64,000 nt of DNA from Arcobacter lacus (GTDB lineage Bacteria; Campylobacterota; Campylobacteria; Campylobacterales; Arcobacteraceae). Both the position numbers and the translations under genes were made by a program. Positions 54,555 to 63,211 of this stretch are shown here, one piece after another (positions within the stretch are counted from its first letter, which is position 1; each line of letters starts with the position of its first letter). The notes beneath the pieces are model-generated. The model was given only the letters and a program-made list of their open reading frames with translations, was not told the origin of the DNA and made no database searches. The stretch is taken from NCBI RefSeq assembly GCF_003063295.1, contig NZ_MUXF01000005.1:62001-126000 (forward strand). Reading direction: 5' to 3'.

Positions 54555-55238
54555 ATGAAGAAATTAATTTTTAATATGATGTTATTACCAGTTTTAGGAT
54601 TTTCTTATGAATTAGATTTTAATAAAAGTTTTTCAAAAATTGTTAATCCAGATTTATTAAGTACAAATGTAACAATTAGTGTTGAGAAAAAAGAAGAAAA
54701 TAAAGTAAATAGTGAAATAGAAAAATTTAATAATTTTATAAAAGATACTAAAAGTGTAACTATAAAAAATGGAAATTATACTTTAAGCCCAAAATATGAA
54801 TATAAAGATAATAAAACAGAGTTTAAAGGTTATGTTGGAGATTTAAGATATACAGCACAATCAAAAGATGCAAAAAATATAAATAAATTTATAAATGATT
54901 TACTTGTTTTAAAAGATCAAATAAAATCAGCAGATATAAAACTTGATATCTCAAATATTTCATGGGAAGTAAGTCAAAGTTTACAAAATAAAAATTCTGA
55001 CGAATTAAGACTTGAGGCTATAAATTGGATAGAAGATTACTCAAATAGTTTATCTTCAAAATTATCAAAAAGATGTGAAGTAAAAAATATAAACATAGAT
55101 GATAATGGTTCAAATATTGTATATGCAAGAAGTAGTAAAATGGCATTGTCATCATCTTTTGAAATGAGTGATGTTGTTCCCGTTAGTAGTGAACAAAATA
55201 TTACTATAAATCCAAGATTTTTATTGGAGTGTAGATGA
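54555..55238 (+). CDS. SIMPL domain (DUF541) periplasmic protein
   Basis: A 227-residue exported protein with a short signal peptide (KKLIFNMMLLPVLGFS, cleavage near residue 17). The rest matches the SIMPL/DUF541 pattern: VTISVEKKEEN near the start, KNGNYTLSPKYEYKDNKTEFKGY, VLKDQIKSADIKLDISNISWEVS, and a C-terminal region ending in PRFLLECR. Function is unknown; relatives are periplasmic or outer-membrane-linked. It starts two bases after hisF and overlaps the next gene by four bases. Confidence 0.75.
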   Translation: MKKLIFNMMLLPVLGFSYELDFNKSFSKIVNPDLLSTNVTISVEKKEENKVNSEIEKFNNFIKDTKSVTIKNGNYTLSPKYEYKDNKTEFKGYVGDLRYTAQSKDAKNINKFINDLLVLKDQIKSADIKLDISNISWEVSQSLQNKNSDELRLEAINWIEDYSNSLSSKLSKRCEVKNINIDDNGSNIVYARSSKMALSSSFEMSDVVPVSSEQNITINPRFLLECR

Positions 55239-55771
55239 TAATATCTGCAGGGAGAAATGAAACTTTTCCTTTTGCACAAACTATTGGCGTAGGATTAGTA
55301 GAGACTGCAATAAATCTTACAAGATTATGTTTGTTTGATAAACCAGAATATCTACTTTTTATTGGAAGTGCTGGAAGCTACGGTGAACACAAAATTTTTG
55401 ATATAGTCGAATCAAAAAGAGCTTCAAACATAGAACTTGGATTTTTAACTGGGAGTGCTTATACTCCACTTGATAATGTACTTGAATCTGAAAACAAATT
55501 TGCAAGAAATGATACAATAGTAAATTCATCAAATTATATTTCAACAAATGAAAAACTTTGTAAAGAGTTTTTAGATTATGGTGTTGGAATTGAAAATATG
55601 GAATTTTTTTCAGTTTTAAGTGTAGCAAAAGAGTTTGAAATTCCAGTTGCTGGGATTTTTATAGTAACAAATTATACAAATGAAAATGCGCATGAAGATT
55701 TTATAAAAAATCATAAAGAAGCGATGGAAAAATTAACAAATTATTTAATAGAAAAAAATATTATAAAATAG
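55235..55771 (+). CDS. Purine-nucleoside-phosphorylase-like protein (PNP_UDP_1 superfamily)
   Basis: A 178-residue protein, shorter than full nucleoside phosphorylases (about 230 or more). It keeps the superfamily marks IGSAGSYG (residues 43-50), [20 protein letters not shown] near 110-129 with the Met-Glu pair that binds ribose, and [15 protein letters not shown]. It may cleave a purine nucleoside or be a reduced homologue. The ATGA overlap with the SIMPL gene indicates translational coupling. rlmN follows after ten bases. Confidence 0.75.
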   Translation: MIISAGRNETFPFAQTIGVGLVETAINLTRLCLFDKPEYLLFIGSAGSYGEHKIFDIVESKRASNIELGFLTGSAYTPLDNVLESENKFARNDTIVNSSNYISTNEKLCKEFLDYGVGIENMEFFSVLSVAKEFEIPVAGIFIVTNYTNENAHEDFIKNHKEAMEKLTNYLIEKNIIK

Positions 55772-55781
55772 AAAGAACAAA

Positions 55782-56864
55782 ATGGCAAAAGAAGGTTTAC
55801 CATCTATATATGATTACACATTAGATGAATTAAAAGAGATTTTAAAACCATCATTTAGAGCAAAGCAAGTTTATAATTGGCTTTATAAAAAATATGCAAG
55901 TTCTTATGATGATATGAAAAATTTACCAAAAGAGTTGGTAGAAAATTTAAAAGAAAACTATCCAATAGATATTATGCAAATTGTAAAAAAAGAACAAAGT
56001 AGAGATGGAAGTATTAAATATCTTTTTAAATTAAGAGATAATCATACTGTTGAAGCTGTACTTCTTTTAATGAAAGATAAAAAAATAGATGAAGATGGAC
56101 AAATAGTAAGAAGTGAAAAATACACTGTTTGTATCTCTTCTCAAGTTGGCTGTAAAGTTGGCTGTAGTTTTTGTCTGACTGCAAAAGGTGGGTTTGTAAG
56201 AAATCTTACAGTTGGAGAATATATTGCACAAATTGTAAATATAAAAAGAGATAATGACATAGCTGAAAATAAAGCTTTAAATATCGTTTATATGGGAATG
56301 GGTGAACCGCTTGATAATTTTGATAACTTTACTAAAGCAGTTGAAATTTTCTCAGAACTTGATGGTTTGGCAATAAGTAGAAGAAGACAAACTGTTTCAA
56401 CTTCAGGAATTGCAACAAAAATAAAAAAATTAGGTGAAAAAGATTTACAAATTCAACTTGCTATTTCACTTCATGCTGTTGATGATGAGTTAAGAAGTGA
56501 GTTAATCCCTATGAACAAAGCTTATAATATTGCTTCAATTATTGAAGCAGTTAAAGCTTTTCCTGTAGATACAAGAAAAAAAGTTATGTTTGAATACTTG
56601 GTTATAAAAGATAAAAATGACTCGATTGAAGCTGCAAAAAAACTAGTTAGTTTATTAAATGGAATTCAAGCAAAAGTAAATTTAATTTATTTTAATCCAT
56701 ATCCAGGAACTTCATATCAGCGCCCACAAGAAAAAGATATGCTAAAATTCAAAGATTTTTTAAACCAAAAAGGTGTAATTTGTACAATTAGAGAATCAAA
56801 AGGTCTTGATATAAGCGCAGCTTGTGGACAATTAAAAGAAAAGGAAGCAAATGGGAATTCTTGA
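55782..56864 (+). CDS. rlmN: Dual-specificity rRNA/tRNA methyltransferase RlmN
   Basis: A 360-residue radical-SAM enzyme that methylates C2 of A2503 in 23S rRNA and A37 in some tRNAs. The cluster motif CKVGCSFC is near residues 126-133; the methyl-carrier Cys is in [10 protein letters not shown] near the C-terminus. [13 protein letters not shown] at the N-terminus and [13 protein letters not shown] are diagnostic. Length is normal. Its end overlaps a 32-codon reading frame and gltX follows, all on one probable transcript. Confidence 0.95.
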   Translation: MAKEGLPSIYDYTLDELKEILKPSFRAKQVYNWLYKKYASSYDDMKNLPKELVENLKENYPIDIMQIVKKEQSRDGSIKYLFKLRDNHTVEAVLLLMKDKKIDEDGQIVRSEKYTVCISSQVGCKVGCSFCLTAKGGFVRNLTVGEYIAQIVNIKRDNDIAENKALNIVYMGMGEPLDNFDNFTKAVEIFSELDGLAISRRRQTVSTSGIATKIKKLGEKDLQIQLAISLHAVDDELRSELIPMNKAYNIASIIEAVKAFPVDTRKKVMFEYLVIKDKNDSIEAAKKLVSLLNGIQAKVNLIYFNPYPGTSYQRPQEKDMLKFKDFLNQKGVICTIRESKGLDISAACGQLKEKEANGNS

Positions 56865-56949
56865 AATATCGTTGCTAGTATTTATTGTAACAGTTGTAGT
56901 TGTTACAGGCATAGGTTTTTATATACAAAATAAAAAAGAGGAGAAATAA
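56851..56949 (+). CDS. Small single-helix membrane peptide
   Basis: A 32-residue frame begins with ATG at 56851, with AAGGA just upstream, and overlaps the last 14 bases of rlmN. It encodes a short acidic N-terminus, a hydrophobic helix of about 19 residues ([19 protein letters not shown]) and a basic/acidic tail NKKEEK. It stops three bases before the gltX ATG. The helix-plus-charged-tail form, overlap and ribosome site suggest a true small membrane protein. I do not recognise a family. Confidence 0.55.
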   Translation: MGILEISLLVFIVTVVVVTGIGFYIQNKKEEK

Positions 56950-56952
56950 TTA

Positions 56953-58362
56953 ATGGCTATTACAAGATTTGCCCCAAGCCCTACAGGATACTTACATATT
57001 GGTGGATTAAGAACTTCATTATATAGTTATTTATGGGCTAGAAAAACAGGGGGAGAATTTAGATTAAGAATCGAAGATACGGATTTAGCTAGAAATAGTG
57101 AAGAAGCAATGAAAGCTATTATAGATGCTTTTGATTGGGTTGGACTTAATTATGATGGAGAAGTATTTTATCAATCAAAAAGAACAGATATTTATAAACA
57201 ATATATTGATAAGTTATTGGAAAGTGGAAATGCTTATAAATGTTATATGAGTAAAGAAGAACTTGATACTTTAAGAGCAGCTCAAGAAGCAGCAAAACAA
57301 ACACCAAGATATGATGGAACTTGGAGACCAGAACCTGGAAAAGAGTTACCACCAGTTCCCGTTGGAGTTGAACCTGTAATTAGAATAAAAGCTCCAACAA
57401 CTGGAACTATCGAGTTTGATGATGGTGTAAAAGGACATATGAAATTCGATGCTAATCAAGTTGATGATTATGTAATTGCAAGATCAAATGGGATGCCTAC
57501 ATACAACTTTGTTGTTGCTATTGATGATGCTTTAATGGGAATGACAGATGTAATTAGAGGTGATGACCACTTATCTAATACGCCAAAACAAATAGTTGTT
57601 TATAATGCCTTAGGTTTTAAAGTTCCAAAATTTTACCATGTACCAATGATAAATAATCCAGAAGGTAAAAAACTATCAAAAAGAGATGGTGCTATGGATG
57701 TTATGGATTATAAAAGACTTGGATATTTACCTGAAGCTTTATTAAACTTTTTAGTAAGACTTGGTTGGTCAAATGGTGATCAAGAGATTTTTTCTATGAA
57801 AGAGATGTTAGAACTATTTGATCCATCAAATATAAATAAATCAGCATCTTCTTATAATGGAGAAAAACTTTTATGGCTAAATAGTGAATATATAAAAGCT
57901 GTATCAAATGAAAGATTAATTGAAGAATTGAAGTTTTTTGATTTAGATTTATCAAATTATCCTAAGAAAAATGAAATTTTAGATTTAGCAAAACAAAGAG
58001 CTCAAACTTTAGTTGAATTAAAAAAATCAATAACAGATATTATCGATATTCCAACTTCTTATGAAGAATCTGGAGTTAAAAAGTTTATAAAAGAAGATAC
58101 AAAAGAACTTTTAGAAAAATATTTATTATTATTAGAATCAAATAAAAATTCTTTAGATAGTGTTGAAAAAATAGAAGAATTTACAAAACCTTTTATAAAT
58201 GAAAATGGTTTAAAATTCCCACAATTGTTCCAACCTATAAGAATTGCATTAACTGGAGGAACACAAGCTCCATCTGTTTATGACATCATTTTTATACTTG
58301 GATTTGATGAAGTTTCTACAAGAATAAATGAGGCTTTGAAAAGAAATTTTCAAAATACTTGA
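56953..58362 (+). CDS. gltX: Glutamyl-tRNA synthetase
   Basis: A 469-residue class I aminoacyl-tRNA synthetase. The HIGH-type motif is PSPTGYLHIGGLRTSLYSYL at residues 8-27 and the KMSKS-type motif is KKLSKRDGA near 236-244. The C-terminal helical anticodon domain is complete. Campylobacterota usually have two GltX copies of which one charges tRNA(Gln); gatB in this window agrees with the indirect Gln-tRNA(Gln) route. Which copy this is cannot be told here. Confidence 0.94.
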   Translation: MAITRFAPSPTGYLHIGGLRTSLYSYLWARKTGGEFRLRIEDTDLARNSEEAMKAIIDAFDWVGLNYDGEVFYQSKRTDIYKQYIDKLLESGNAYKCYMSKEELDTLRAAQEAAKQTPRYDGTWRPEPGKELPPVPVGVEPVIRIKAPTTGTIEFDDGVKGHMKFDANQVDDYVIARSNGMPTYNFVVAIDDALMGMTDVIRGDDHLSNTPKQIVVYNALGFKVPKFYHVPMINNPEGKKLSKRDGAMDVMDYKRLGYLPEALLNFLVRLGWSNGDQEIFSMKEMLELFDPSNINKSASSYNGEKLLWLNSEYIKAVSNERLIEELKFFDLDLSNYPKKNEILDLAKQRAQTLVELKKSITDIIDIPTSYEESGVKKFIKEDTKELLEKYLLLLESNKNSLDSVEKIEEFTKPFINENGLKFPQLFQPIRIALTGGTQAPSVYDIIFILGFDEVSTRINEALKRNFQNT

Positions 58363-58415
58363 TTATTTGAAAATAATCAGGCATAATGTCCAAACTTTTA
58401 AAAAGGACAATAGAA

Positions 58416-58682
58416 ATGAACATTTACGTAGGAAATTTATCATACAGAATGAATGATAAAGAGTTAGAAACTGTTTTCGCTAAATTTGGTGAAGTAAAAA
58501 GTGCAAAAGTTATCATGGATAAAGAGACAGGAAGATCAAAAGGTTTTGCTTTCGTTGAAATGGCAGATGCAAAAGCTGGTAAAGATGCTATCGAAGCTTT
58601 AAATGGTAATGATTGTGAAGGAAGAACGTTAAGAGTTAACGAAGCTAAACCTAGAGAAGAAAGACCAAGAAGACAATTCTAA
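58416..58682 (+). CDS. RRM-domain RNA-binding protein
   Basis: An 88-residue protein made of one RNA recognition motif. RNP2 is IYVGNLS at residues 3-9 and RNP1 is KGFAFVEM near 44-51; the tail ends RPRRQF. Such small RRM proteins are single-stranded RNA binders, sometimes induced by cold. The ATG at 58416 is used, with AAGGA upstream; an in-frame ATG at 58386 would add ten residues outside the fold. It stands 53 bases after gltX and before a clear hairpin. Confidence 0.9.
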   Translation: MNIYVGNLSYRMNDKELETVFAKFGEVKSAKVIMDKETGRSKGFAFVEMADAKAGKDAIEALNGNDCEGRTLRVNEAKPREERPRRQF

Positions 58683-58690
58683 GAAGTTTT

Positions 58691-58710
58691 TGTAGTGCTT
58701 TTGCACTACA
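58691..58710 (+). terminator. Terminator after the RRM gene
   Basis: TGTAGTGC and GCACTACA form a perfect 8-bp stem over a TTTT loop, eight bases after the stop codon, then TACTTTAAT. It ends the hisF-to-RRM plus-strand run. Confidence 0.65.
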
Positions 58711-58724
58711 TACTTTAATACCCA

Positions 58725-58760
58725 CACAATTTTTTAATACTAATCACAATTTTTTATAAT
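58725..58760 (+). promoter_or_regulatory. Direct repeats and -10 box of the metal two-component operon
   Basis: CACAATTTTTTAATAC (58725-58740) and CACAATTTTTTATAAT (58745-58760) repeat with a 20-base period, two helix turns. The second copy contains the TATAAT -10 box (58755-58760) 25 bases before the response-regulator ATG. OmpR-family regulators bind direct repeats of this spacing, so autoregulation is plausible. Confidence 0.45.
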
Positions 58761-58784
58761 ACAATTTCAAATTAAGGAATTTGT

Positions 58785-59444
58785 ATGAAGATTTTATTAC
58801 TCGAAGATGATTTAATTTTAAATGAAATTATTGAAGAATATTTGATTTCACAAGAACATGAAGTTATTACTACTTTTAGTGGTAATGAAGCACAAGACTA
58901 TTTATATTCGCAAATTTTTGATTTATTAATTTTAGACGTAAATGTTCCTTTTGTAAGTGGTTTTGAATTATTAAAAGAATTACGAACCAAAAATATTAAA
59001 ACACCAACTATTTTTATAACTTCTTTGAATATGGTCGAAGATATGCAAAAAGGGTTTGATAGTGGTTGTGATGACTATTTAAAAAAACCTTTTGAATTAA
59101 AAGAGTTAGACTTACGAATAAATAATATAAAAAGACTTTTCAATATAACACCTAAAGAGTTAATAAATATATCAAAAGACACTTTTTTAGATATTCAAAA
59201 TTTATTAATAATAAAAAATAATCAAAAAATTCATTTAGCAAAAAAAGAGTGTGAGGTTTTGCAATATTTGATAAATTCTTCAAAAACTGTAAGCATAGAA
59301 GAGTTAAGTTTAAATCTTTGGGCTTATGAAGATAATCCAAATGATTCTACTATTAGAACATATATAAAGAATTTACGAAAAATTTTAGGTGAAGAAAAGA
59401 TAATAAATATAAGAGGAGTTGGTTATAGATTTAACAAAGAATGA
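58785..59444 (+). CDS. OmpR-family response regulator
   Basis: A 219-residue regulator. The receiver domain has Asp51 in LILDVNVPFVSG and Lys in LKKPFELKEL; the winged-helix output domain covers about 130-219 (HLAKKECEVLQYL, STIRTYIKNLRKIL, RGVGYRF). It is co-transcribed with the sensor kinase, whose start overlaps its 3' end, and with the metal-efflux genes that follow. By position it resembles CusR, but the signal is not proven. Confidence 0.9.
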   Translation: MKILLLEDDLILNEIIEEYLISQEHEVITTFSGNEAQDYLYSQIFDLLILDVNVPFVSGFELLKELRTKNIKTPTIFITSLNMVEDMQKGFDSGCDDYLKKPFELKELDLRINNIKRLFNITPKELINISKDTFLDIQNLLIIKNNQKIHLAKKECEVLQYLINSSKTVSIEELSLNLWAYEDNPNDSTIRTYIKNLRKILGEEKIINIRGVGYRFNKE

Positions 59445-60570
59445 AAAGATAACCTTTTTTAGGTTTTTATTTTTATATTTAGGTTCATCATTTATTTTGA
59501 TGTTTATAGCTGCATTTTTTTATTATCAAAATGAAAAAATTTTATATATTGATTTAGTTAAATCAAACATGCAAAGTATCGTATCAAAAGCTTCAAATGA
59601 AGTTATAGTATCACATATGATGAATGAAAAATTTGATAAAGAAAAATACTTAAATTCGCATGAATATAAAATCTCTTTTTATGATAAAAATAAAAGTAAA
59701 TTATTTGGGAATTTAGAAGAAAACATAGATTTAAATGAAAAGTTTATCTTTGATAATGAATCGATTATTTTAGTAGATAATTCAACTGTAGGGCATTTAG
59801 GTATTGAATATATTGCTTTGAAAGATACTAGTTTATTTGATAAGTTAGAAAGACTTAAAATATCAATAGTTATATTCTTTTTAGTATTTTATTTTATCAT
59901 TTCTTTAATAGGAATTTATTTAGCAAAACTATTTTTAAAACCAATAAAAGATGAAAGAAATAAATTAAACAACTTTATAAAAGATACAACTCATGAATTA
60001 AATACACCGATAAGTGCAATAATGATGTCAAGTGAGAATGAAAATTTATCATCAAAACAAATCGAAAGAATACGATATAGTGCGAATAGATTATCTGAAA
60101 TATACAAAGATTTAACATATATATTTTTAGAAAATATTGAAGTTAAAGTAGCTGAAGAATTGGAATTATCTAAAATAATAAAAGAACAAATAGATAGTTT
60201 TGAACCAATATTTTCAAGAAAGAAATTAAAAATAAAAATAGAACTAGAAGATACTTTATATAAGATGAATAAAGATGATTTTATAAGACTTTTTAACAAC
60301 GTTTTTTCAAATGCAATAAAATACAACAAGATAAACGGTGATATAGAAGTCATCTTAAAAGATAAAAAACTAAGCATAAAAGATAGTGGAATAGGAATAG
60401 ATAAAAATAAAATAAAAGATATATTTAAACGATATTATAGAGCAACAAATCAAAGTGGTGGTTTTGGATTGGGTCTAAATATCGTAAATATGATATGTCA
60501 AACTTACAAGATAAAAATCGAAGTTGAGTCTATTGAAAATCAAGGAACAACTTTTATTATATATTTTTAA
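59419..60570 (+). CDS. Sensor histidine kinase of the metal-efflux locus
   Basis: A 383-residue inner-membrane kinase: helix at 12-36, a periplasmic domain of about 110 residues (37-147), a second helix at 148-170, then HisKA with H192 in DTTHELNTPISA and an ATPase core with NNVFSNAIKYN and GFGLGLNIVNM. The start is uncertain: TTG at 59419 lies too close to GAGGAG, and no ATG or GTG is in frame before the first helix. It overlaps the regulator gene by 26 bases. The sensor domain lacks an obvious metal-binding cluster apart from HMM near residue 66. Confidence 0.88.
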   Translation: MVIDLTKNEKITFFRFLFLYLGSSFILMFIAAFFYYQNEKILYIDLVKSNMQSIVSKASNEVIVSHMMNEKFDKEKYLNSHEYKISFYDKNKSKLFGNLEENIDLNEKFIFDNESIILVDNSTVGHLGIEYIALKDTSLFDKLERLKISIVIFFLVFYFIISLIGIYLAKLFLKPIKDERNKLNNFIKDTTHELNTPISAIMMSSENENLSSKQIERIRYSANRLSEIYKDLTYIFLENIEVKVAEELELSKIIKEQIDSFEPIFSRKKLKIKIELEDTLYKMNKDDFIRLFNNVFSNAIKYNKINGDIEVILKDKKLSIKDSGIGIDKNKIKDIFKRYYRATNQSGGFGLGLNIVNMICQTYKIKIEVESIENQGTTFIIYF

Positions 60571-60633
60571 ACTCCACATAAACTACACAAAACTTTAGAT
60601 AGATTTTCATATATCAAAAAATAAAGGATATTT

Positions 60634-61017
60634 ATGAAAAATTTATTCAAAGTGTTTTTAGCACTATTTCTTACAGTTGGCTTTTTAAATGCACAAAGCT
60701 TAAATCAAAAAAATCAAGTTGATGGATATGATGTTGAAATTACAAGTACAAGAGATTTAAGTGCTGGTTCAAATGAGCTTTTTGCAAATATTACAAAAGA
60801 TGGAAAAGCTGTAACAACTGCTAAAGTTAAAGTTAAATTCTTTATGCCAGAAATGCCAGGAATGCCATATATGGAACACGAAGGTGAAGGAAGTTTATCT
60901 GGTGATAAATATAAAATGACTATTAATTTTTGTATGAATGGAACTTGGCAATATCAACTAAAATTTAAAACAGATGATGGTGTTGTTCATACAGTTAAAA
61001 GTAGTGTAAATTTCTAA
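60634..61017 (+). CDS. FixH/YtkA-like periplasmic protein
   Basis: A 127-residue exported protein with a signal peptide (LFKVFLALFLTVGFLNA, cleavage near residue 20). The mature part is an immunoglobulin-like fold of the FixH/YtkA type with the Met/Pro-rich loop MPEMPGMPYMEHEGEG at about residues 70-85, and one Cys in INFCMNGTWQY. Met-rich loops of this kind can bind Cu(I) or Ag(I). Its stop overlaps the next start (TAATG), so it belongs to the efflux operon. Confidence 0.8.
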   Translation: MKNLFKVFLALFLTVGFLNAQSLNQKNQVDGYDVEITSTRDLSAGSNELFANITKDGKAVTTAKVKVKFFMPEMPGMPYMEHEGEGSLSGDKYKMTINFCMNGTWQYQLKFKTDDGVVHTVKSSVNF

Positions 61018-62204
61018 TGTTAAAGATTTTATTTAGTTCATCTTTAGTTATCTCTTTATTGGGAGCTGTTTCTATTGATGAATTAGTAAATGATAGTTTT
61101 GAAAAAAATTATGACATTAAAAGCTTAGAAAAATCTATTGAAATTGCAAATCATCAAATAGCAATCGCAAAAAATTGGGAAAACCCAATGATCGCTTTTA
61201 AAACAAATGAAATTATGTTTGATAAACCTTTATCAAATCAAAAAGAGTATGGAGTAGAACTTTCTCAAGCTATTCCTATTGGAAAAAAACTTGATATTGA
61301 AGAAAATATTGCAAAAAATGATAGAAATATTCAAATATATAGTTTAGAAGATAAGAAGCTTGAGTTAGAATCAAAAATATATGAATACTCTTACAATATT
61401 TTGATTTTTGAAAAAAGATATGAATTACTCAATACTTACCAAAAAAATTTAAAGAAATTAGAAAATCTAAATACTTTATTACAAAAATATGAAAAAGCAA
61501 CTTTAAATGAAGTAATAGATACTCAAATCTCATCTTTAGATTTAAAATTAGAACAAGAAAATCTAAAAAATAGTATTGATAATTTGTACTTAAATTTAGA
61601 ACAAATCACATATAAAAAAGTTGATTCAATAACTCAAAATCTAGATATAAAAAGAGTTGATAAAGAAAAAGCAACTTCAAATCTTAGTTCTCATCCTCAA
61701 GTAAAAACTTTAGAAGAAAATAGTACAAAATATAGTCAGATGGCATCTTTAGAAGATGCTAAAAAGTTTTCTAGTGTGACTTTAAGTTTAGAATATATGC
61801 AAAATAAAGAGCAAGATTATGGAAATGTAACAGTTGCTATTCCTCTTCCTATTTATAAAACTGAAAATGTAAATAGAATAAAAGCAAAGTTAAATGCAAA
61901 TGAAACAAATGATAAATTGGATAGTTTACTACACAATTTATCTTTAGAAACACAAATTTATGTAAATAATCTAAATCAAAATGTAAGAAACTATGAAGTA
62001 ATCCAAAAAGAGATAATTCCTCTAAAACAAAAGATTCAAAAAAACATAGAAAACTATAATAGTTTTGAAAAATCAAATCCACAAGATAGTATAAAAAATC
62101 TAAATGAGTTAATAACTTATGAATTAAAAGCCTTAGATGAAGTTCAAAAATATTATGAAAACTACTCTAAACTACTCTATTACTCTAACAAAGGTATAAA
62201 ATGA
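61017..62204 (+). CDS. TolC family outer-membrane efflux protein
   Basis: A 395-residue outer-membrane channel of the TolC/CusC type. After a signal peptide (cleavage near residue 17) the protein is almost wholly helical, with the two-fold coiled-coil repeat of the family and ENPMIAFKTNEI and GVELSQAIPIGKKLDI marking the first half, VTVAIPLPIYKTENVNRI the second. It is shorter than E. coli TolC, as are many heavy-metal members. The adaptor gene overlaps by four bases. Confidence 0.87.
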   Translation: MLKILFSSSLVISLLGAVSIDELVNDSFEKNYDIKSLEKSIEIANHQIAIAKNWENPMIAFKTNEIMFDKPLSNQKEYGVELSQAIPIGKKLDIEENIAKNDRNIQIYSLEDKKLELESKIYEYSYNILIFEKRYELLNTYQKNLKKLENLNTLLQKYEKATLNEVIDTQISSLDLKLEQENLKNSIDNLYLNLEQITYKKVDSITQNLDIKRVDKEKATSNLSSHPQVKTLEENSTKYSQMASLEDAKKFSSVTLSLEYMQNKEQDYGNVTVAIPLPIYKTENVNRIKAKLNANETNDKLDSLLHNLSLETQIYVNNLNQNVRNYEVIQKEIIPLKQKIQKNIENYNSFEKSNPQDSIKNLNELITYELKALDEVQKYYENYSKLLYYSNKGIK

Positions 62205-63205
62205 TAAAAAATGTATTAATACTTATTTTACTTCTAGGAAGTTTTGTAAATGCCGAAATTTTAGATGCAAAACAGTTATTTAATAAAAAAATTGCAAAAG
62301 TAAAAAAAGAAGAGATACTTTTGAGTAAAAGTTTTTATGGAATTACAAAAATAGATGAAAGTTCAACTTTTGATATTGTAAGTAGATTTGATGGTTATAT
62401 TACAAATTTAAATGCGAATAAAAGTTATATGACTATAAAAAAAGGTGAGCCTTTATATTCTATTTATTCTTCTGATATTTTATCTATTCAAAATGAACTT
62501 CAAATATCAAAAGAGTTAAATCAAAATATTTATCAAAGTACACTTTTAAAATTAGATAATTTAGATATTCCAAAAGAAAGCCAAGAAAAGATAAAAAATG
62601 GTAAATTAAATAACAATGGTTTAGTTGTAACTTCACCTACAAATGGAATATTGTTACAAAAGAATATAAACAATAAAAGTTCAGTTTCAAAAGGAACTAC
62701 CCTACTTCAAATAGCATCTTTAGATAAAATTTGGTTTATTGCTTCTGTTTATCAAGAAGATTTAGCTTTTATAAAAAAAGATAAACAAGCTACAATTTAT
62801 ATTGATGGATTAAATACAAGTTTTAATACAAAAGTTGATTTCATTTATCCTATCTTTGATGATAAAAGTAAAACAGTTGATGTTAGATTTATTTTAGATA
62901 ATAAAGAGTTAAATTTATTGCCTAGTATGTTTGGAAAAGTTGATATTATAGATAAACAAAAACAGCTTTTGACTTTACCTAAAACAGCAGTATTGAAAAA
63001 ATCTGATAGTTTTTACGTATTTAAATATGTATCAAATGATGAATTTAAACCTGTTAAAATTGAAGCAAAAAGAATAAACTCAAATAAATATGAGATAATT
63101 AGTGGATTAAATGAAAATGATGAGGTTATAGATAATGCCTTATTTTTACTTGATTCAGATGCTTTGACAAACTCTTTGTATGAATCAGATAATGAAGATT
63201 GGTAA
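62201..63205 (+). CDS. Efflux RND periplasmic adaptor subunit (CusB-like)
   Basis: A 334-residue membrane-fusion protein. Signal peptide at 1-18; barrel-sandwich halves around FDGYITNLNANKSYMTIKKGEPLYSI and VVTSPTNGILLQKNI flank a short helical hairpin; a beta-barrel (LDKIWFIASVYQEDLAFI) and membrane-proximal domain follow. The order resembles CusB, but it is shorter and lacks an N-terminal Met-rich metal site. It links the TolC-type channel to the RND pump encoded six bases downstream. Confidence 0.88.
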   Translation: MIKNVLILILLLGSFVNAEILDAKQLFNKKIAKVKKEEILLSKSFYGITKIDESSTFDIVSRFDGYITNLNANKSYMTIKKGEPLYSIYSSDILSIQNELQISKELNQNIYQSTLLKLDNLDIPKESQEKIKNGKLNNNGLVVTSPTNGILLQKNINNKSSVSKGTTLLQIASLDKIWFIASVYQEDLAFIKKDKQATIYIDGLNTSFNTKVDFIYPIFDDKSKTVDVRFILDNKELNLLPSMFGKVDIIDKQKQLLTLPKTAVLKKSDSFYVFKYVSNDEFKPVKIEAKRINSNKYEIISGLNENDEVIDNALFLLDSDALTNSLYESDNEDW

Positions 63206-63211
63206 AATATT

